DNA of 64,000 nt from Spirosoma linguale DSM 74 (GCA_000024525.1 CP001769.1:5737001-5801000); one strand, 5' to 3'; counted from the stretch's first letter, positions 53,630-63,498 are shown. Made by a program: numbers and translations. The notes: generated from the sequence alone by a model not told the origin.

Positions 53630-55072
53630 ATGAATAGTCAGGGCTATAGATTCGAACTCCCAGATGACAACCCGATCATAATTAAGGTTGTCGGCGTGGG
53701 CGGCATGGGCGGAAACGCCGTTAAGCACATGCACAAACTGAAGATGCAGGATGTGAGTTTTGCGGTATGTAATACTGATCGCCAGGCTCTTATGAGCAAT
53801 CCTGTACCTACAAAACTACAATTAGGTGATGGTCTGGGAGCAGGTACTGAGGCTAAAGCAGGCGAAGATGCTGCCCGTGCCAGCCTCGAAGAAATTCGAA
53901 ATCTGCTGGCCCCCCCCACTAAAATGGTCTTCATTACGGCCGGTATGGGTGGTGGTACCGGTACCGGTGCTGCTCCCGTAGTGGCTGAAGTAGCTCGGGA
54001 AATGGGCTTACTGACCGTGGCCGTTGTGACCGCTCCGTACTGGTATGAAGGTACCGACAAAAAAGAGCAGGCTCGCGAAGGGATCGAAAAATTAAAGAAG
54101 AGCTGCGACACCGTCCTTGTTGTTCTGAACGATAAGCTGGCTGAGTTATATAGTGAACTGACTTGGACAGAGGCCTATGCACACGCCGATGATGTACTGG
54201 CCAATGCCGTGAAAAGTATTGCTGAAATCATTACGACACAAGGCGATATCAACGCTGACTTTGCCGACGTAAAGAAAGTACTTGAGCAGGCCGGGCAGTC
54301 AGTTATGGGATCGGCCGAAGTATCGGGCGAAGACCGGGCGCTACGGGCAATCGAAGCGGCCTTGAACTCGCCTTTGCTTAACGACCATGATATCCGCGGA
54401 GCAAAACGGATTCTGCTGACTATTTCGTCGAGTAAGGAACATGCAATGCGTCTGAAAGAGCAAATGGCTATTTCAGAACACGTGGCTAAGAAGATTCAGA
54501 ATGAGGCCAAAATGTTCAAGTTTGGCGCCATTACAGACGATGCCCTGGGCGAAAGTCTGCGGGTTACCATCATTGCCGCTGGCTTTGATGGAACAACCAC
54601 GCTGATGGAGCAGCTTAAAGACACATCTGTTCAGAATACACCAGCGCCCGTTGAGCCTGATCCAGAACCGGAGATTTTGCCTCAAGAACCCTTCATGCAG
54701 CCCGAGCCGGTAAATGAACTGGTACTGGTGGCTGATGATGGTGAAGAAATCGATCCTAACCCGGTTAGTTTGAGCACTAAGATTGACGACAAACAAACGC
54801 CAACGGGCTATAACGGAACCACGATAATCCGCCCGGAAACACCCGGTATAATTCGCCCACTTCCGCACGATGATTCGGATGTGTTGCTGCTCGATGATGA
54901 AGAACGTCCTAATGATGCCGATATGATTAAGCGGATGGTCGACGCCTTTGTGAAAGGTCAATATCTGGCCGCCGATCTTGACCGCCCTACATTTGAGCGA
55001 AACAAAACGATGCTTTACTCCTTACCTATGTTATCCGAACAGGAGTTTGTGCGATCGAAACTGAATGATTAG
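53630..55072 (+). CDS. ftsZ: Cell division protein FtsZ
   Basis: 480 residues from ATG 53630; an in-frame TTG at 53582 follows the hairpin and is less likely. The tubulin signature GGGTGTGAAP lies near residue 107, and VGGMGGNAVKHM at the start binds the GTP phosphate. A long acidic linker follows residue ~330. The conserved C-terminal peptide, about NKTMLYSLPMLSEQEFV, is of Bacteroidota type. It polymerises as the division ring. Confidence 0.98.
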   Translation: MNSQGYRFELPDDNPIIIKVVGVGGMGGNAVKHMHKLKMQDVSFAVCNTDRQALMSNPVPTKLQLGDGLGAGTEAKAGEDAARASLEEIRNLLAPPTKMVFITAGMGGGTGTGAAPVVAEVAREMGLLTVAVVTAPYWYEGTDKKEQAREGIEKLKKSCDTVLVVLNDKLAELYSELTWTEAYAHADDVLANAVKSIAEIITTQGDINADFADVKKVLEQAGQSVMGSAEVSGEDRALRAIEAALNSPLLNDHDIRGAKRILLTISSSKEHAMRLKEQMAISEHVAKKIQNEAKMFKFGAITDDALGESLRVTIIAAGFDGTTTLMEQLKDTSVQNTPAPVEPDPEPEILPQEPFMQPEPVNELVLVADDGEEIDPNPVSLSTKIDDKQTPTGYNGTTIIRPETPGIIRPLPHDDSDVLLLDDEERPNDADMIKRMVDAFVKGQYLAADLDRPTFERNKTMLYSLPMLSEQEFVRSKLND

Positions 55073-55101
55073 TTAACCGTTATTTGGTGAAGCATACTTA
55101 C

Positions 55102-55132
55102 ACGGCAGAAACTCGACGCGGGTTTCTGCCGT
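55102..55132 (+). terminator. Hairpin after ftsZ, likely end of dcw operon
   Basis: ACGGCAGAAA (55102-55111) and TTTCTGCCGT (55123-55132) pair perfectly, followed by TTCATTT. It lies 30 bp after ftsZ. Confidence 0.7.
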
Positions 55133-55145
55133 TTCATTTACGCCT

Positions 55146-55850
55146 ATGGAGTCAACTTCTACTAACGTAAAGAGCGCACTTCTCGCGCTGGCCGATCCCC
55201 AACGGGCTGTGCTGGTTGCTCGTTTTTTTAAAACCGGACCGGGACAGTATGGCGAAGGGGACCAATTTATGGGTCTGTCGATGCCTCAGCAGCACACTAT
55301 AGCGAAGCAATACGTCCGTCTGCCTCTTCACGAAACAGAATTATTGGTACACGATGCTTTTCACGAGTGCCGCATGGTGGGATTACTTATCTGGGTTAAC
55401 CAAAACCGTAAGGCAACAGCCGTACAGCAGGAACTTATACTGGAGCGGTATCTGGCTAATCGGCGCTACATCAACAATTGGGATCTGGTTGACGTGAGTT
55501 GCCCGCATATTCTCGGGTCACACCTTATAAAAGGAGACCGGTCGATATTATATAACTTGGCGAGTGAAGAACACCTGTGGAGTCAGCGAATAGCCATTGT
55601 ATCGACTCTGGCACTTATTCGCCAGGGTCAGTTTTCAGATACGTTTGCCGTTGCCGAACAACTTTTATCACATAAACACGACCTCATTCACAAAGCCATT
55701 GGCTGGATGCTCCGGGAGGTAGGGAAGCGCAATCCCGATGCGCTGGAAGAATTTCTACACGACCACATCCAGCGAATGCCCCGAACGGCTCTACGCTATG
55801 CCATCGAACGGTTTGAGCCAGCGCGACGGCGGTATTACCTGGAACTGTAA
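55146..55850 (+). CDS. DNA alkylation repair protein, AlkD-like
   Basis: 234 residues made of helical HEAT-like repeats. KTGPGQYGEGDQFMGLSMP near the start, NWDLVDVSCPHILG in the middle and HDLIHKAIGWMLREVGKR near the end match the DNA_alkylation family (PF08713). These enzymes excise positively charged alkylated bases such as 7-methylguanine or 3-methyladenine. It lies between ftsZ and a long inverted repeat, convergent with ffh. Confidence 0.85.
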   Translation: MESTSTNVKSALLALADPQRAVLVARFFKTGPGQYGEGDQFMGLSMPQQHTIAKQYVRLPLHETELLVHDAFHECRMVGLLIWVNQNRKATAVQQELILERYLANRRYINNWDLVDVSCPHILGSHLIKGDRSILYNLASEEHLWSQRIAIVSTLALIRQGQFSDTFAVAEQLLSHKHDLIHKAIGWMLREVGKRNPDALEEFLHDHIQRMPRTALRYAIERFEPARRRYYLEL

Positions 55851-55852
55851 TC

Positions 55853-55934
55853 AGTAAAGAAGTCAAATGTGGTCAAGTATGGCCAGTAGTTGCAAACAAC
55901 TTGACCATACTTGACCACATTTGACTTCTTTACT
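55853..55934. repeat. Perfect 30-bp inverted repeat between convergent genes
   Basis: Arms at 55853-55882 and 55905-55934 are exact reverse complements with a 22-nt loop. It starts 2 bp after the repair gene stop and ends 9 bp before the ffh stop, so one structure could end both transcripts. Confidence 0.95.
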
Positions 55935-55943
55935 AACAGACGC

Positions 55944-57263
55944 TTAGCGCATCATTTTATTCAGCTTGCCCGACGACTGCATGGTGTTCATCTTCTTCAT
56001 CATCTTGCGCATTTCGTCGAACTGCTTCAATAGATTGTTAACCTGCGTGATGCTGGTACCGCTACCGGTGGCAATGCGCTTTTTGCGGCTGCCGTCAATG
56101 ATGTCGGGACGGCTGCGCTCTTTGGGTGTCATAGAACTGATAATCGCTTCGATTGGCTTGAACGAATCGTTATCGATATCCAGATCTTTAATCATTTTAC
56201 CCATCCCCGGAATCATCCCGAGCAGGTCTTTAACATTACCCATTTTCTTGATCTGCTGCAACTGCGACAGGAAATCGTCGAAGTCGAACTGATTCTTGCG
56301 CATTTTCGCGTTAATACGCTTGGCTTCGTCTTCGTCGAAAGCCTGTTGAGCGCGCTCGACCAGCGAGATCACGTCGCCCATGCCCAGGATACGGCTGGCC
56401 ATACGGTCGGGATAGAACACATCGAGTGCTTCCATCTTCTCCCCCGTACTGATAAATTTGATCGGCTTGTTAACAACCGTCTTGATCGACAAAGCCGCTC
56501 CACCACGGGCATCGCCGTCCAGTTTTGTTAATACAACACCGTCGAAATTTAACCGCTCGTTGAATGTCTTGGCCGTATTGACCGCATCCTGTCCGGTCAT
56601 CGAATCCACAACAAACAGTGTTTCGGATGGGGCAATGGCGCGCTTAAGGGCTTCAATTTCCTGCATCATCGCTTCATCGACAGCCAAACGGCCGGCGGTG
56701 TCAACGATTACGATTTTCTTGCCGGTTTTGCGGGCCAGGGCAATAGCATTCTGGGCAATCTGAACAGCATTTTTGTTTTCCGGCTCGGCGTACACCTCCA
56801 CCCCAACCTGCTCACCCAGTACTTTCAGCTGATCGATAGCCGCCGGACGATAGATATCGGCAGCTACCAGTAATACATTGCGTCCCTGTTTTTTCAGGTA
56901 CGATGCGAGTTTACCAGAGAAGGTTGTTTTACCGGAACCCTGCAAACCAGCAATCAAAATAATGGCGGGATCGCCCTTGATGTTGATGTTCTGCGCTTCG
57001 CCACCCATCAATTCGGTCAGCTCTTCCTGAACGATCTTGACAAACAGCTGACCGGGCTCAACCGAAATAAGCACCTTTCGATCGAGGGCCTTATCGCGGA
57101 TACGGTCCGTAATATCTTTGGCTACTTTATAGTTAACGTCGGCATCGGTGAGCGCACGACGAACTTCTTTAATCGTCGCAGCAACGTTAATTTCTGTGAT
57201 ACGGCCCTGTCCCTTTAGGGTTTTGATGGCCTTATTTAGCTTATCCTGAAGATTCTCAAACAT
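55944..57263 (-). CDS. ffh: Signal recognition particle protein Ffh
   Basis: 439 residues, usual length. N domain, then the GTPase with GLQGSGKTT (106-114), DTAGRLAVDEAMM and TKLDGDARGGAALS, then the Met-rich M domain (GNVKDLLGMIPGMGKM, RSRPDIIDGSRKKRIATGSG). It binds signal sequences and 4.5S RNA and delivers nascent membrane proteins. The C-terminus (MMKKMNTMQSSG) is Met-rich as expected. Confidence 0.98.
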   Translation of the reverse strand: MFENLQDKLNKAIKTLKGQGRITEINVAATIKEVRRALTDADVNYKVAKDITDRIRDKALDRKVLISVEPGQLFVKIVQEELTELMGGEAQNINIKGDPAIILIAGLQGSGKTTFSGKLASYLKKQGRNVLLVAADIYRPAAIDQLKVLGEQVGVEVYAEPENKNAVQIAQNAIALARKTGKKIVIVDTAGRLAVDEAMMQEIEALKRAIAPSETLFVVDSMTGQDAVNTAKTFNERLNFDGVVLTKLDGDARGGAALSIKTVVNKPIKFISTGEKMEALDVFYPDRMASRILGMGDVISLVERAQQAFDEDEAKRINAKMRKNQFDFDDFLSQLQQIKKMGNVKDLLGMIPGMGKMIKDLDIDNDSFKPIEAIISSMTPKERSRPDIIDGSRKKRIATGSGTSITQVNNLLKQFDEMRKMMKKMNTMQSSGKLNKMMR

Positions 57264-57285
57264 AGTCTATGACAAAACAACGATA

Positions 57286-57293
57286 CAAAGATA
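57286..57293 (-). promoter_or_regulatory. Candidate -7 box of ffh
   Basis: Read on the minus strand this is TATCTTTG, fitting TAnnTTTG, 22 bp upstream of the ffh ATG. No good TTG was found at 17-23 nt upstream. Confidence 0.45.
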
Positions 57294-57640
57294 ACAGTTT
57301 CTGCCGGGCGTTTTTGCAGAGAAATACTAGTAAGCCCTACTTACACGTTATTTTCTGGAAGCCAATTTGTTATAGTGTTCATGTAATCATCGAAAAGGCT
57401 TATTATTGTATAAGATCGATCTGATTAATGACCTGACAAAATAAAAGTTGGTCTACTGGCCGTTTAAGCATTAAACTACTGGCACTATGTTTGATCTTTG
57501 CTAAATAGGCTCGTTTATTTTAAAATCACTCAATCCAATTATATGAAGCAATAATACTATTCTATATATTTGTAATGATTGCTTTATCATTTGCAGGGAT
57601 TACGAATAAGGTTCTATACTAATTCCTAACCTATTGCCCC
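57294..57640. other. AT-rich divergent intergenic region
   Basis: About 350 nt between ffh and the small secreted protein gene. It is AT-rich and carries the promoter boxes of both neighbours at its two ends. No ORF or RNA gene was recognised in it. Confidence 0.6.
57539..57572 (+). promoter_or_regulatory. Candidate promoter of the small secreted protein gene
   Basis: TATATTTG at 57565-57572 is an exact TAnnTTTG match. A TTA at 57539-57541 sits 23 nt before it in place of TTG. The start codon follows at 57641. Confidence 0.5.
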
Positions 57641-57982
57641 ATGAAAACTTACTTAACGACAACAAAATCAGGCTATTTAGCCATTCTTTTAGTGATAGCC
57701 TGTCCGTTTGTGTCATCGCAAAGTGAGGCAATGTCATCTATGAATGCATTCACCGTTGTGTCGACAAAGACGAATGCACCTTCGATCGATACGCAGACCC
57801 GGCCCGTTAAACTGGAAAAAGACGCTGTACTGGTACGTAATGCCCCGGCCAAAGCAGAGCCAGTGGCTCCGGCAACGGCAGCCAAGAAGACCGAAGAGAA
57901 AAAGACGATCAGCCGGTGCTGGAAACGCCTGATGAATATGGCTCGCGAAATACGACACGCCCATTCAAACAGCAAGAAATAA
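57641..57982 (+). CDS. Small secreted hypothetical protein
   Basis: 113 residues. A basic start and hydrophobic stretch (GYLAILLVIACPFVSSQSEA) give a signal peptide of about 30 residues. The rest is rich in Ala, Pro, Thr and Lys, with a basic end ISRCWKRLMNMAREIRHA. No family is recognised. A promoter box before it and a hairpin after it suggest an independently transcribed gene. Confidence 0.6.
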   Translation: MKTYLTTTKSGYLAILLVIACPFVSSQSEAMSSMNAFTVVSTKTNAPSIDTQTRPVKLEKDAVLVRNAPAKAEPVAPATAAKKTEEKKTISRCWKRLMNMAREIRHAHSNSKK

Positions 57983-58001
57983 ATTAAGCTCACTTCATTA
58001 T

Positions 58002-58035
58002 AATGCCCCATGGTCAATTCAGGCCGTGGGGCATT
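58002..58035 (+). terminator. Hairpin after small secreted protein gene
   Basis: AATGCCCCA (58002-58010) pairs with TGGGGCATT (58027-58035), followed by TGCGTTTT. It is a probable intrinsic terminator. Confidence 0.65.
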
Positions 58036-58112
58036 TGCGTTTTAACTACCCCGGCTAGGAAAACCTTAACATAGACCACCTATAGTTAACGGTCCCGTAA
58101 CATAGGCACTCC

Positions 58113-58120
58113 TAATTTTG
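58113..58120 (+). promoter_or_regulatory. Candidate -7 box of the susC operon
   Basis: TAATTTTG fits TAnnTTTG; a TTA (58086-58088) lies 24 nt upstream. It is about 100 bp before the SusC start. Confidence 0.5.
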
Positions 58121-58218
58121 CGCCACTCAGAAAGGAATAGTATCAGGAAAATTTCTACTTAATCTTTAGGTAAACTTCCAACTTACTATTCTTCTGTTTT
58201 TCATGAAACAATGCTAAC

Positions 58219-61200
58219 ATGATGAAAAGCTTTTACTACAAAACAATGCCATTGTATACCCAAAAGACGCTACTCTTATCGGTAGCTCTGCTGGCTATGC
58301 TCTGTAGCCTGTCCTATGCCCATGGTTTACGCAGGCCGGTTACTGTGATCGACCAAACCATCACCGGTACGGTTAGCGACGATAAAGGTGAAGTACTTCC
58401 CGGCGTCAGTGTGGTTGTAAAAGGCACACAACGGGGTACCACGACCGATGTCCAGGGACAGTATAAACTCAACGTTCCGGACGGAAAAGCCACGCTGATC
58501 TTCTCATTTGTCGGCTACCTGCCGCAGGAAGTTCAGGTGGGAAACCAAAGTATCATCAGCGTTACCCTTAAAACCGACTCCAAGTCGCTGGAAGAGGTGG
58601 TCGTGGTAGGCTATGGCACGCAGAAGAAGGTTAACCTGACCGGGGCCGTAGATCAGGTTACGAGCGAAGTACTCGAAAACCGCTCCCTTCCCAACCTCAG
58701 TCAGGGTTTACAAGGCACTATTCCAAACCTGAACCTGGTTATGGGCGATGGCAAACCGACACAATCGCCGACCTACAATATTCGCGGAACAACCTCCATT
58801 GGTCAGGGTGGTAATGCGCTGGTGCTGATCGACGGCGTGGAAGGCGACCCCAGCCGACTGAATCCCAACGATGTAGCCACGGTATCGGTGCTGAAAGATG
58901 CCGCTTCGGCCGCTATCTATGGCGCGCGGGGTGCCTTTGGCGTCGTGCTGATTACCACCAAAAGCCCGACCAAAGACCGAACGAGCATTACGTATTCGGT
59001 CAATCATTCCATCAAAAGCCCGACCACCGTTCCGAAGTACGTAACGAATGGCTATCAATTCGCGAAGATGTTCAACGAGGGCTGGTCGGCCTGGAACGAT
59101 TATTCGCAGACGCCCCAGAACGTCAACAAAACGGTGCGCTTTTCGCCCGCTTACCTGACCGAGCTGGAGCGCCGTAACAATGACCCGACCCTGCCAAAAA
59201 CCGTAGTCGACCCCACCACGGGCGAGTATGTGTATTACGAAAACATGGATTGGTACGGGGAGCTTTACAAGAAAAACACCAGCGCCACCGAGCATAACCT
59301 GTCATTTTCGGGCAGCAGCGGCAAAGCCGACTTCTACGTGACGGGCCGCTACTACACCCAAGACGGCATTTTCAAGTACAATTCCGACGATTACAAGATT
59401 CTGAGTTTGCGCGCCAAAGGCTCTATCCAATTGTATCCGTGGCTGAAGATTGGCAACAACGCCGATTTCTCGTCCATGAAGTACCATAACCCGCTCAACG
59501 TGGGCGAAGGCGGCAGCATCTGGCGTAACATCTCGGACGAAGGCCACACGGTTGCCCCGATGTTCAACCCCGATGGTACCCTCACTTACTCGGCTGCTTA
59601 TACCGTTGGTGATTTCTGGTATGGCAAAAACGGCATCGACATGGACCGGCGCGTATTTCGGAATACAGCCGATTTCTCGACGAAGTTCTTCGATGACAAG
59701 CTGCGTGTGAACGGTAACTTTACTTTTCAGACAACCGACAACAACGAGTTCCGGACCCGCGTACCAGTTCCCTATAGTCGTAAACCGGGGGTTATCGAGT
59801 ATGTCGGCACGAACTTTAACGATCTGCAAAACCTCTACCGCGAAACGCAGTACATGGCGACCAACCTCTACGCTGAGTACGAGCCGCGCTTCAGCCCGAA
59901 TCATTACGTAAAAGCGCTGGTGGGCTACAACTACGAGCAGTCGAACTTCAAACGGCTCGAATTGGTCCGAAACGGCCTTATCTATCCCGACGCCAAAGAC
60001 ATCAACCTCGCACTGGGTCAGTCAATTACAACCAGTGGCGGCTCGGAGAAGTGGGCTATCCTGGGCGGTTTCTACCGATTGAACTACGCTTTTAAAGACC
60101 GGTATCTGGTCGAACTGAATGGCCGCTATGATGGCTCGTCCAAATTTCCGACCAACCAGCGATACGCCTTTTTCCCATCTGTTTCGGGTGGCTGGCGCGT
60201 GTCGAACGAATCGTTCTGGAAAGTATCGCCCAAAGCCATTACGGATCTGAAAATCCGGGCTTCGTACGGTTCGCTGGGCAACGGTAGCATTGGCTCATAC
60301 GCGTTTCAGGAGCAGTTCAACATTTCGCAGTCGGCACGGGTGCTCAATGGCGTGAAGCCCCAAAAAACGGGTCAGCCCACCGTTATTCCTGACGGTCTGA
60401 CGTGGGAAACTTCCACCACCTCCGATCTGGGTATCGACTTGGGGATGCTTAACAACCGCCTGACTTTTACGGGCGATGCGTACATCCGCAAAACAACGGG
60501 CATGTTCACGACGGGCATGACCTTACCGGCTGTTTTCGGTACCGATGTACCCAAAGGCAACTATGCCGACCTGACCACCAAAGGCTGGGAAGCCGTGCTG
60601 ACCTGGCGGGATAAACTGAAAGTTGCCAGCAAGCCCTTCAATTACGAAGTTCGGCTGACGATGTCCGACTACCAGGCCACCATCGACAAGTTCAACAACC
60701 CGAATCAGCGTCTGACAGATTATTACGCGGGCCAGAAAGTGGGTGAAATCTGGGGATTCGAAACGGCCGGATTCTTTACCTCGGCTGATGACATCGCTAA
60801 ATCACCCAAACAAACCCTGTATAAAGCCTCCAACACGGGCCAGTTGCTGCCGGGCGATATTAAGTTCCGCGACATCAACGGCGATGGAGTAATCAACAAC
60901 GGCGACAATACTGTAGGCAACCCCGGCGACCGGCGCATTATCGGCAACTCGACACCCCGGTACACCTATGGCGTGATGCTCAATGCCGACTGGAACAACT
61001 TCTTCTTTTCGACTTTCTTCCAGGGCGTTGGCCAGCAGGATTGGTGGCCGGGTTCGGAAGCCGGGATTTTCTGGGGACAGTATAACCGGCCTTACAACAA
61101 GCTGCCTGAATGGCAACTAGGCAACATCTGGTCGGAACAAAACCCGGATGCCTATTTACCACGCTACCGGGGTTACGTAGCCCAGAACGGCTCAGGTGAA

Positions 61201-61521
61201 CTGGCTCAGGCCCAGACCAGATACTTGCAAAATGCAGCTTATGTACGCATGAAAAATATCCAGTTTGGCTACAACCTGCCCCGAACGCTGATTCAGAAAG
61301 TGGGCATGAGCAGTGCGCGGGTGTTTGTATCGGGCGAAAATCTCTTCTCCTGGTCACCGTTATACAAAATCACCCGGGATTTAGACATTGAAAATATTGG
61401 CCGTTCGGATGCGGTTTTAAACCCGCCGACCAACAGCGACCCCAACAGTAATAACAGTGGCAACGGCAACAACTACCCGATCCTGAAAAGCTTCACGATG
61501 GGTTTATCGGCCACGTTCTAA
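58219..61521 (+). CDS. SusC/RagA-type TonB-linked outer-membrane transporter
   Basis: 1100 residues with signal peptide ending about residue 36. A carboxypeptidase-regulatory-like domain (ITGTVSDDKGEVLPGVSV, about 49-125) precedes the plug (VVVGYGTQKKVNLTGAVDQV, then IRGTTSIGQGGNALVLIDGV) and a large 22-strand barrel ending FTMGLSATF. There is no N-terminal STN domain, so no linked anti-sigma system is needed. It imports glycan or peptide pieces across the outer membrane with energy from TonB. It is followed by susD with 19 bp between. Confidence 0.96.
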   Translation: MMKSFYYKTMPLYTQKTLLLSVALLAMLCSLSYAHGLRRPVTVIDQTITGTVSDDKGEVLPGVSVVVKGTQRGTTTDVQGQYKLNVPDGKATLIFSFVGYLPQEVQVGNQSIISVTLKTDSKSLEEVVVVGYGTQKKVNLTGAVDQVTSEVLENRSLPNLSQGLQGTIPNLNLVMGDGKPTQSPTYNIRGTTSIGQGGNALVLIDGVEGDPSRLNPNDVATVSVLKDAASAAIYGARGAFGVVLITTKSPTKDRTSITYSVNHSIKSPTTVPKYVTNGYQFAKMFNEGWSAWNDYSQTPQNVNKTVRFSPAYLTELERRNNDPTLPKTVVDPTTGEYVYYENMDWYGELYKKNTSATEHNLSFSGSSGKADFYVTGRYYTQDGIFKYNSDDYKILSLRAKGSIQLYPWLKIGNNADFSSMKYHNPLNVGEGGSIWRNISDEGHTVAPMFNPDGTLTYSAAYTVGDFWYGKNGIDMDRRVFRNTADFSTKFFDDKLRVNGNFTFQTTDNNEFRTRVPVPYSRKPGVIEYVGTNFNDLQNLYRETQYMATNLYAEYEPRFSPNHYVKALVGYNYEQSNFKRLELVRNGLIYPDAKDINLALGQSITTSGGSEKWAILGGFYRLNYAFKDRYLVELNGRYDGSSKFPTNQRYAFFPSVSGGWRVSNESFWKVSPKAITDLKIRASYGSLGNGSIGSYAFQEQFNISQSARVLNGVKPQKTGQPTVIPDGLTWETSTTSDLGIDLGMLNNRLTFTGDAYIRKTTGMFTTGMTLPAVFGTDVPKGNYADLTTKGWEAVLTWRDKLKVASKPFNYEVRLTMSDYQATIDKFNNPNQRLTDYYAGQKVGEIWGFETAGFFTSADDIAKSPKQTLYKASNTGQLLPGDIKFRDINGDGVINNGDNTVGNPGDRRIIGNSTPRYTYGVMLNADWNNFFFSTFFQGVGQQDWWPGSEAGIFWGQYNRPYNKLPEWQLGNIWSEQNPDAYLPRYRGYVAQNGSGELAQAQTRYLQNAAYVRMKNIQFGYNLPRTLIQKVGMSSARVFVSGENLFSWSPLYKITRDLDIENIGRSDAVLNPPTNSDPNSNNSGNGNNYPILKSFTMGLSATF

Positions 61522-61540
61522 CCAAAAACATTGACTAATC

Positions 61541-63313
61541 ATGACTATAAACTATAGCTGGCTTCTCCTGATCGGGCTTTTTGCCGCCGGATGCAGTGAG
61601 CTGGAACAGGTTCCTCAATCGACAGCCTCCAAAGACGCGGTATTTAGCAGCACCGGCGGGCTGGATTTATATGCCAACTCGTTTTACGATAACCTGCCCT
61701 CCGGCAACGACATTATCCGCAGCGACGAGATGGCCGATTTCTCGGCCCGGACCCAAGTGCCCGACTTCCTACGGGATGGCGCGTATGGCCCGCGTCAAAG
61801 CACCGGCTGGGATTGGCGGCCCCTACGGAACATCAACTATTTTATCGCCAACTGCACAAACCCGGCCGTTCCCGCTGAAACCCGTCGGCATTATATCGGG
61901 CTGGCCCGGTTTTTCAGAGCCTGGTTTTACTTCGATAAAGTAAAACGCTTTGGCGATGTGCCCTGGATTGGCAACGCTATGAATGTTGATGATGCATCCT
62001 TGTATAATGCTCGCGACCCACGCGCTACGGTGATGGATTCGGTACTGGCCGACCTCGATTATGCTACCCAGAACATCCGCACAACGGGCGACAATACCCG
62101 TAGTCTGATTACCAAATATGTGGCTTATGGCTTCAAGTCGCGGGTGTGTTTGTTTGAAGGGACGTTCCGGAAGTACCGCACCAGTTACAACCTGGGCAGC
62201 ACCGCCGATAAGTGGCTGAACGAATCGGTGAAAGCGTCCGAGGTGGTCATGAAAGAAGGCGGGTTCAGCCTCAACGAAACGGGTGGCACGGATAAATCTT
62301 ACCGGCAGCTGTTTACCAACAACACGCCGGTTACCAACGAAATCATGCTGTCGGCTGTTTCGGACGCTACGCTGAGTGTGTATAACGACGCCAACTGGTG
62401 GTGGACCAGCGCGACCTATGGCTCGCGGGTGAGCCTGATCCGAACCTTTGTCAACACCTACCTGAACATCGACGGAACACCCTTTACCGATAAGCCGGGC
62501 TACCAGACAATGACGTTCATGGACGAGGTAAAGGGTCGCGATAAGCGGTTGCAGCAAACGATTCGGCTGGGCAATTACACCCGTACGAACGCCGGGGCAG
62601 TTGAAGCCGCGCCACCTGTTTTCTCTTATACGTACACGGGCTATATGCCAATCAAGTGGTCGCTGGATGATACGTATTACGATGGTGGCACGCGCAACAT
62701 CAACTCCATATCCATCATGCGGTATGCCGAAATCTTGCTGAACTACGCCGAAGCGAAAGCCGAACTCGGTACGCTTACCAACGAAGACTGGGCAAAAACC
62801 GTAGGTGCCCTGCGGAAACGAGCGGGCATTACGGCAGGGTTATCGGTAAAACCGGTGGTGGTTGACACCTACCTGAAAGCCAACTACTTCCCGGACATTA
62901 CGGATGCAGCCCTGTTGGAAGTTCGTCGGGAGCGGGGTATCGAGCTGGTATTCGAGGGCTTCCGGTTCGCCGACATCATCCGCTGGAATCGCGGTCCGTT
63001 GATGGAACAGACCTGGAATGGCTTTTATGTACCAGTCCTCGACAAACCGCTGGACTTGAATGAAGACGGCAAGAACGATGTGGTTTTCTATAAAGTCAAA
63101 CCCGCTACGCAACTGGCTGGCGTAACCTACATCAACGTAGCCGAGACGGTTAACGGCGTACCCAATCCGCAGCGGCTCAAAAACGACACCTCTGGCGAGT
63201 TAACCTGGCTGAATAATATCCCCAGAAAATGGGATGAAAAATTTTATCTCTATCCTATTCCGGAGAACGACCGGCTGATCAATCCCAAACTAGGCCAGAA
63301 CCCCGGCTGGTAG
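61541..63313 (+). CDS. SusD/RagB-type surface substrate-binding lipoprotein
   Basis: 590 residues; lipobox FAAGC places the lipid Cys at residue 18. SKDAVFSSTGGLDLYANSFYDNL, ARFFRAWFYFDKVKRFGDVPW and ILLNYAEAKAEL are SusD signatures, and LLEVRRERGIELVFEGFRFADIIRW near the end is highly typical. It captures the ligand and forms a lid over the SusC pore. Which ligand is not clear, but the neighbour is a nuclease/phosphatase-fold enzyme. Confidence 0.96.
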   Translation: MTINYSWLLLIGLFAAGCSELEQVPQSTASKDAVFSSTGGLDLYANSFYDNLPSGNDIIRSDEMADFSARTQVPDFLRDGAYGPRQSTGWDWRPLRNINYFIANCTNPAVPAETRRHYIGLARFFRAWFYFDKVKRFGDVPWIGNAMNVDDASLYNARDPRATVMDSVLADLDYATQNIRTTGDNTRSLITKYVAYGFKSRVCLFEGTFRKYRTSYNLGSTADKWLNESVKASEVVMKEGGFSLNETGGTDKSYRQLFTNNTPVTNEIMLSAVSDATLSVYNDANWWWTSATYGSRVSLIRTFVNTYLNIDGTPFTDKPGYQTMTFMDEVKGRDKRLQQTIRLGNYTRTNAGAVEAAPPVFSYTYTGYMPIKWSLDDTYYDGGTRNINSISIMRYAEILLNYAEAKAELGTLTNEDWAKTVGALRKRAGITAGLSVKPVVVDTYLKANYFPDITDAALLEVRRERGIELVFEGFRFADIIRWNRGPLMEQTWNGFYVPVLDKPLDLNEDGKNDVVFYKVKPATQLAGVTYINVAETVNGVPNPQRLKNDTSGELTWLNNIPRKWDEKFYLYPIPENDRLINPKLGQNPGW

Positions 63314-63344
63314 AATATCGGCAGGAATTTGTTTATTAAGAGGT

Positions 63345-63460
63345 GAAGGGAGCTGGCGCGAGCATTGGCTCGTGCCAGTTTCTATAAAGCCAGTATTCAC
63401 TGGCGCAAGCGAATGCTTGCTTTATAAACTGATACGAGCCAATGCTCGCGCTAGCCCTTC
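63345..63460. repeat. Imperfect long inverted repeat, about 44-nt arms
   Basis: Arms at 63345-63390 and 63419-63460 are imperfect reverse complements with the shared core GCGCGAGCATTGGCTCGT. Each arm contains its own GAGCATTGGCTC-like stem. It lies between susD and the phosphatase gene in the same direction. Confidence 0.85.
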
Positions 63461-63498
63461 ATCCCCAACTAATAGTAACAATTTTAAACTCAACCCAA

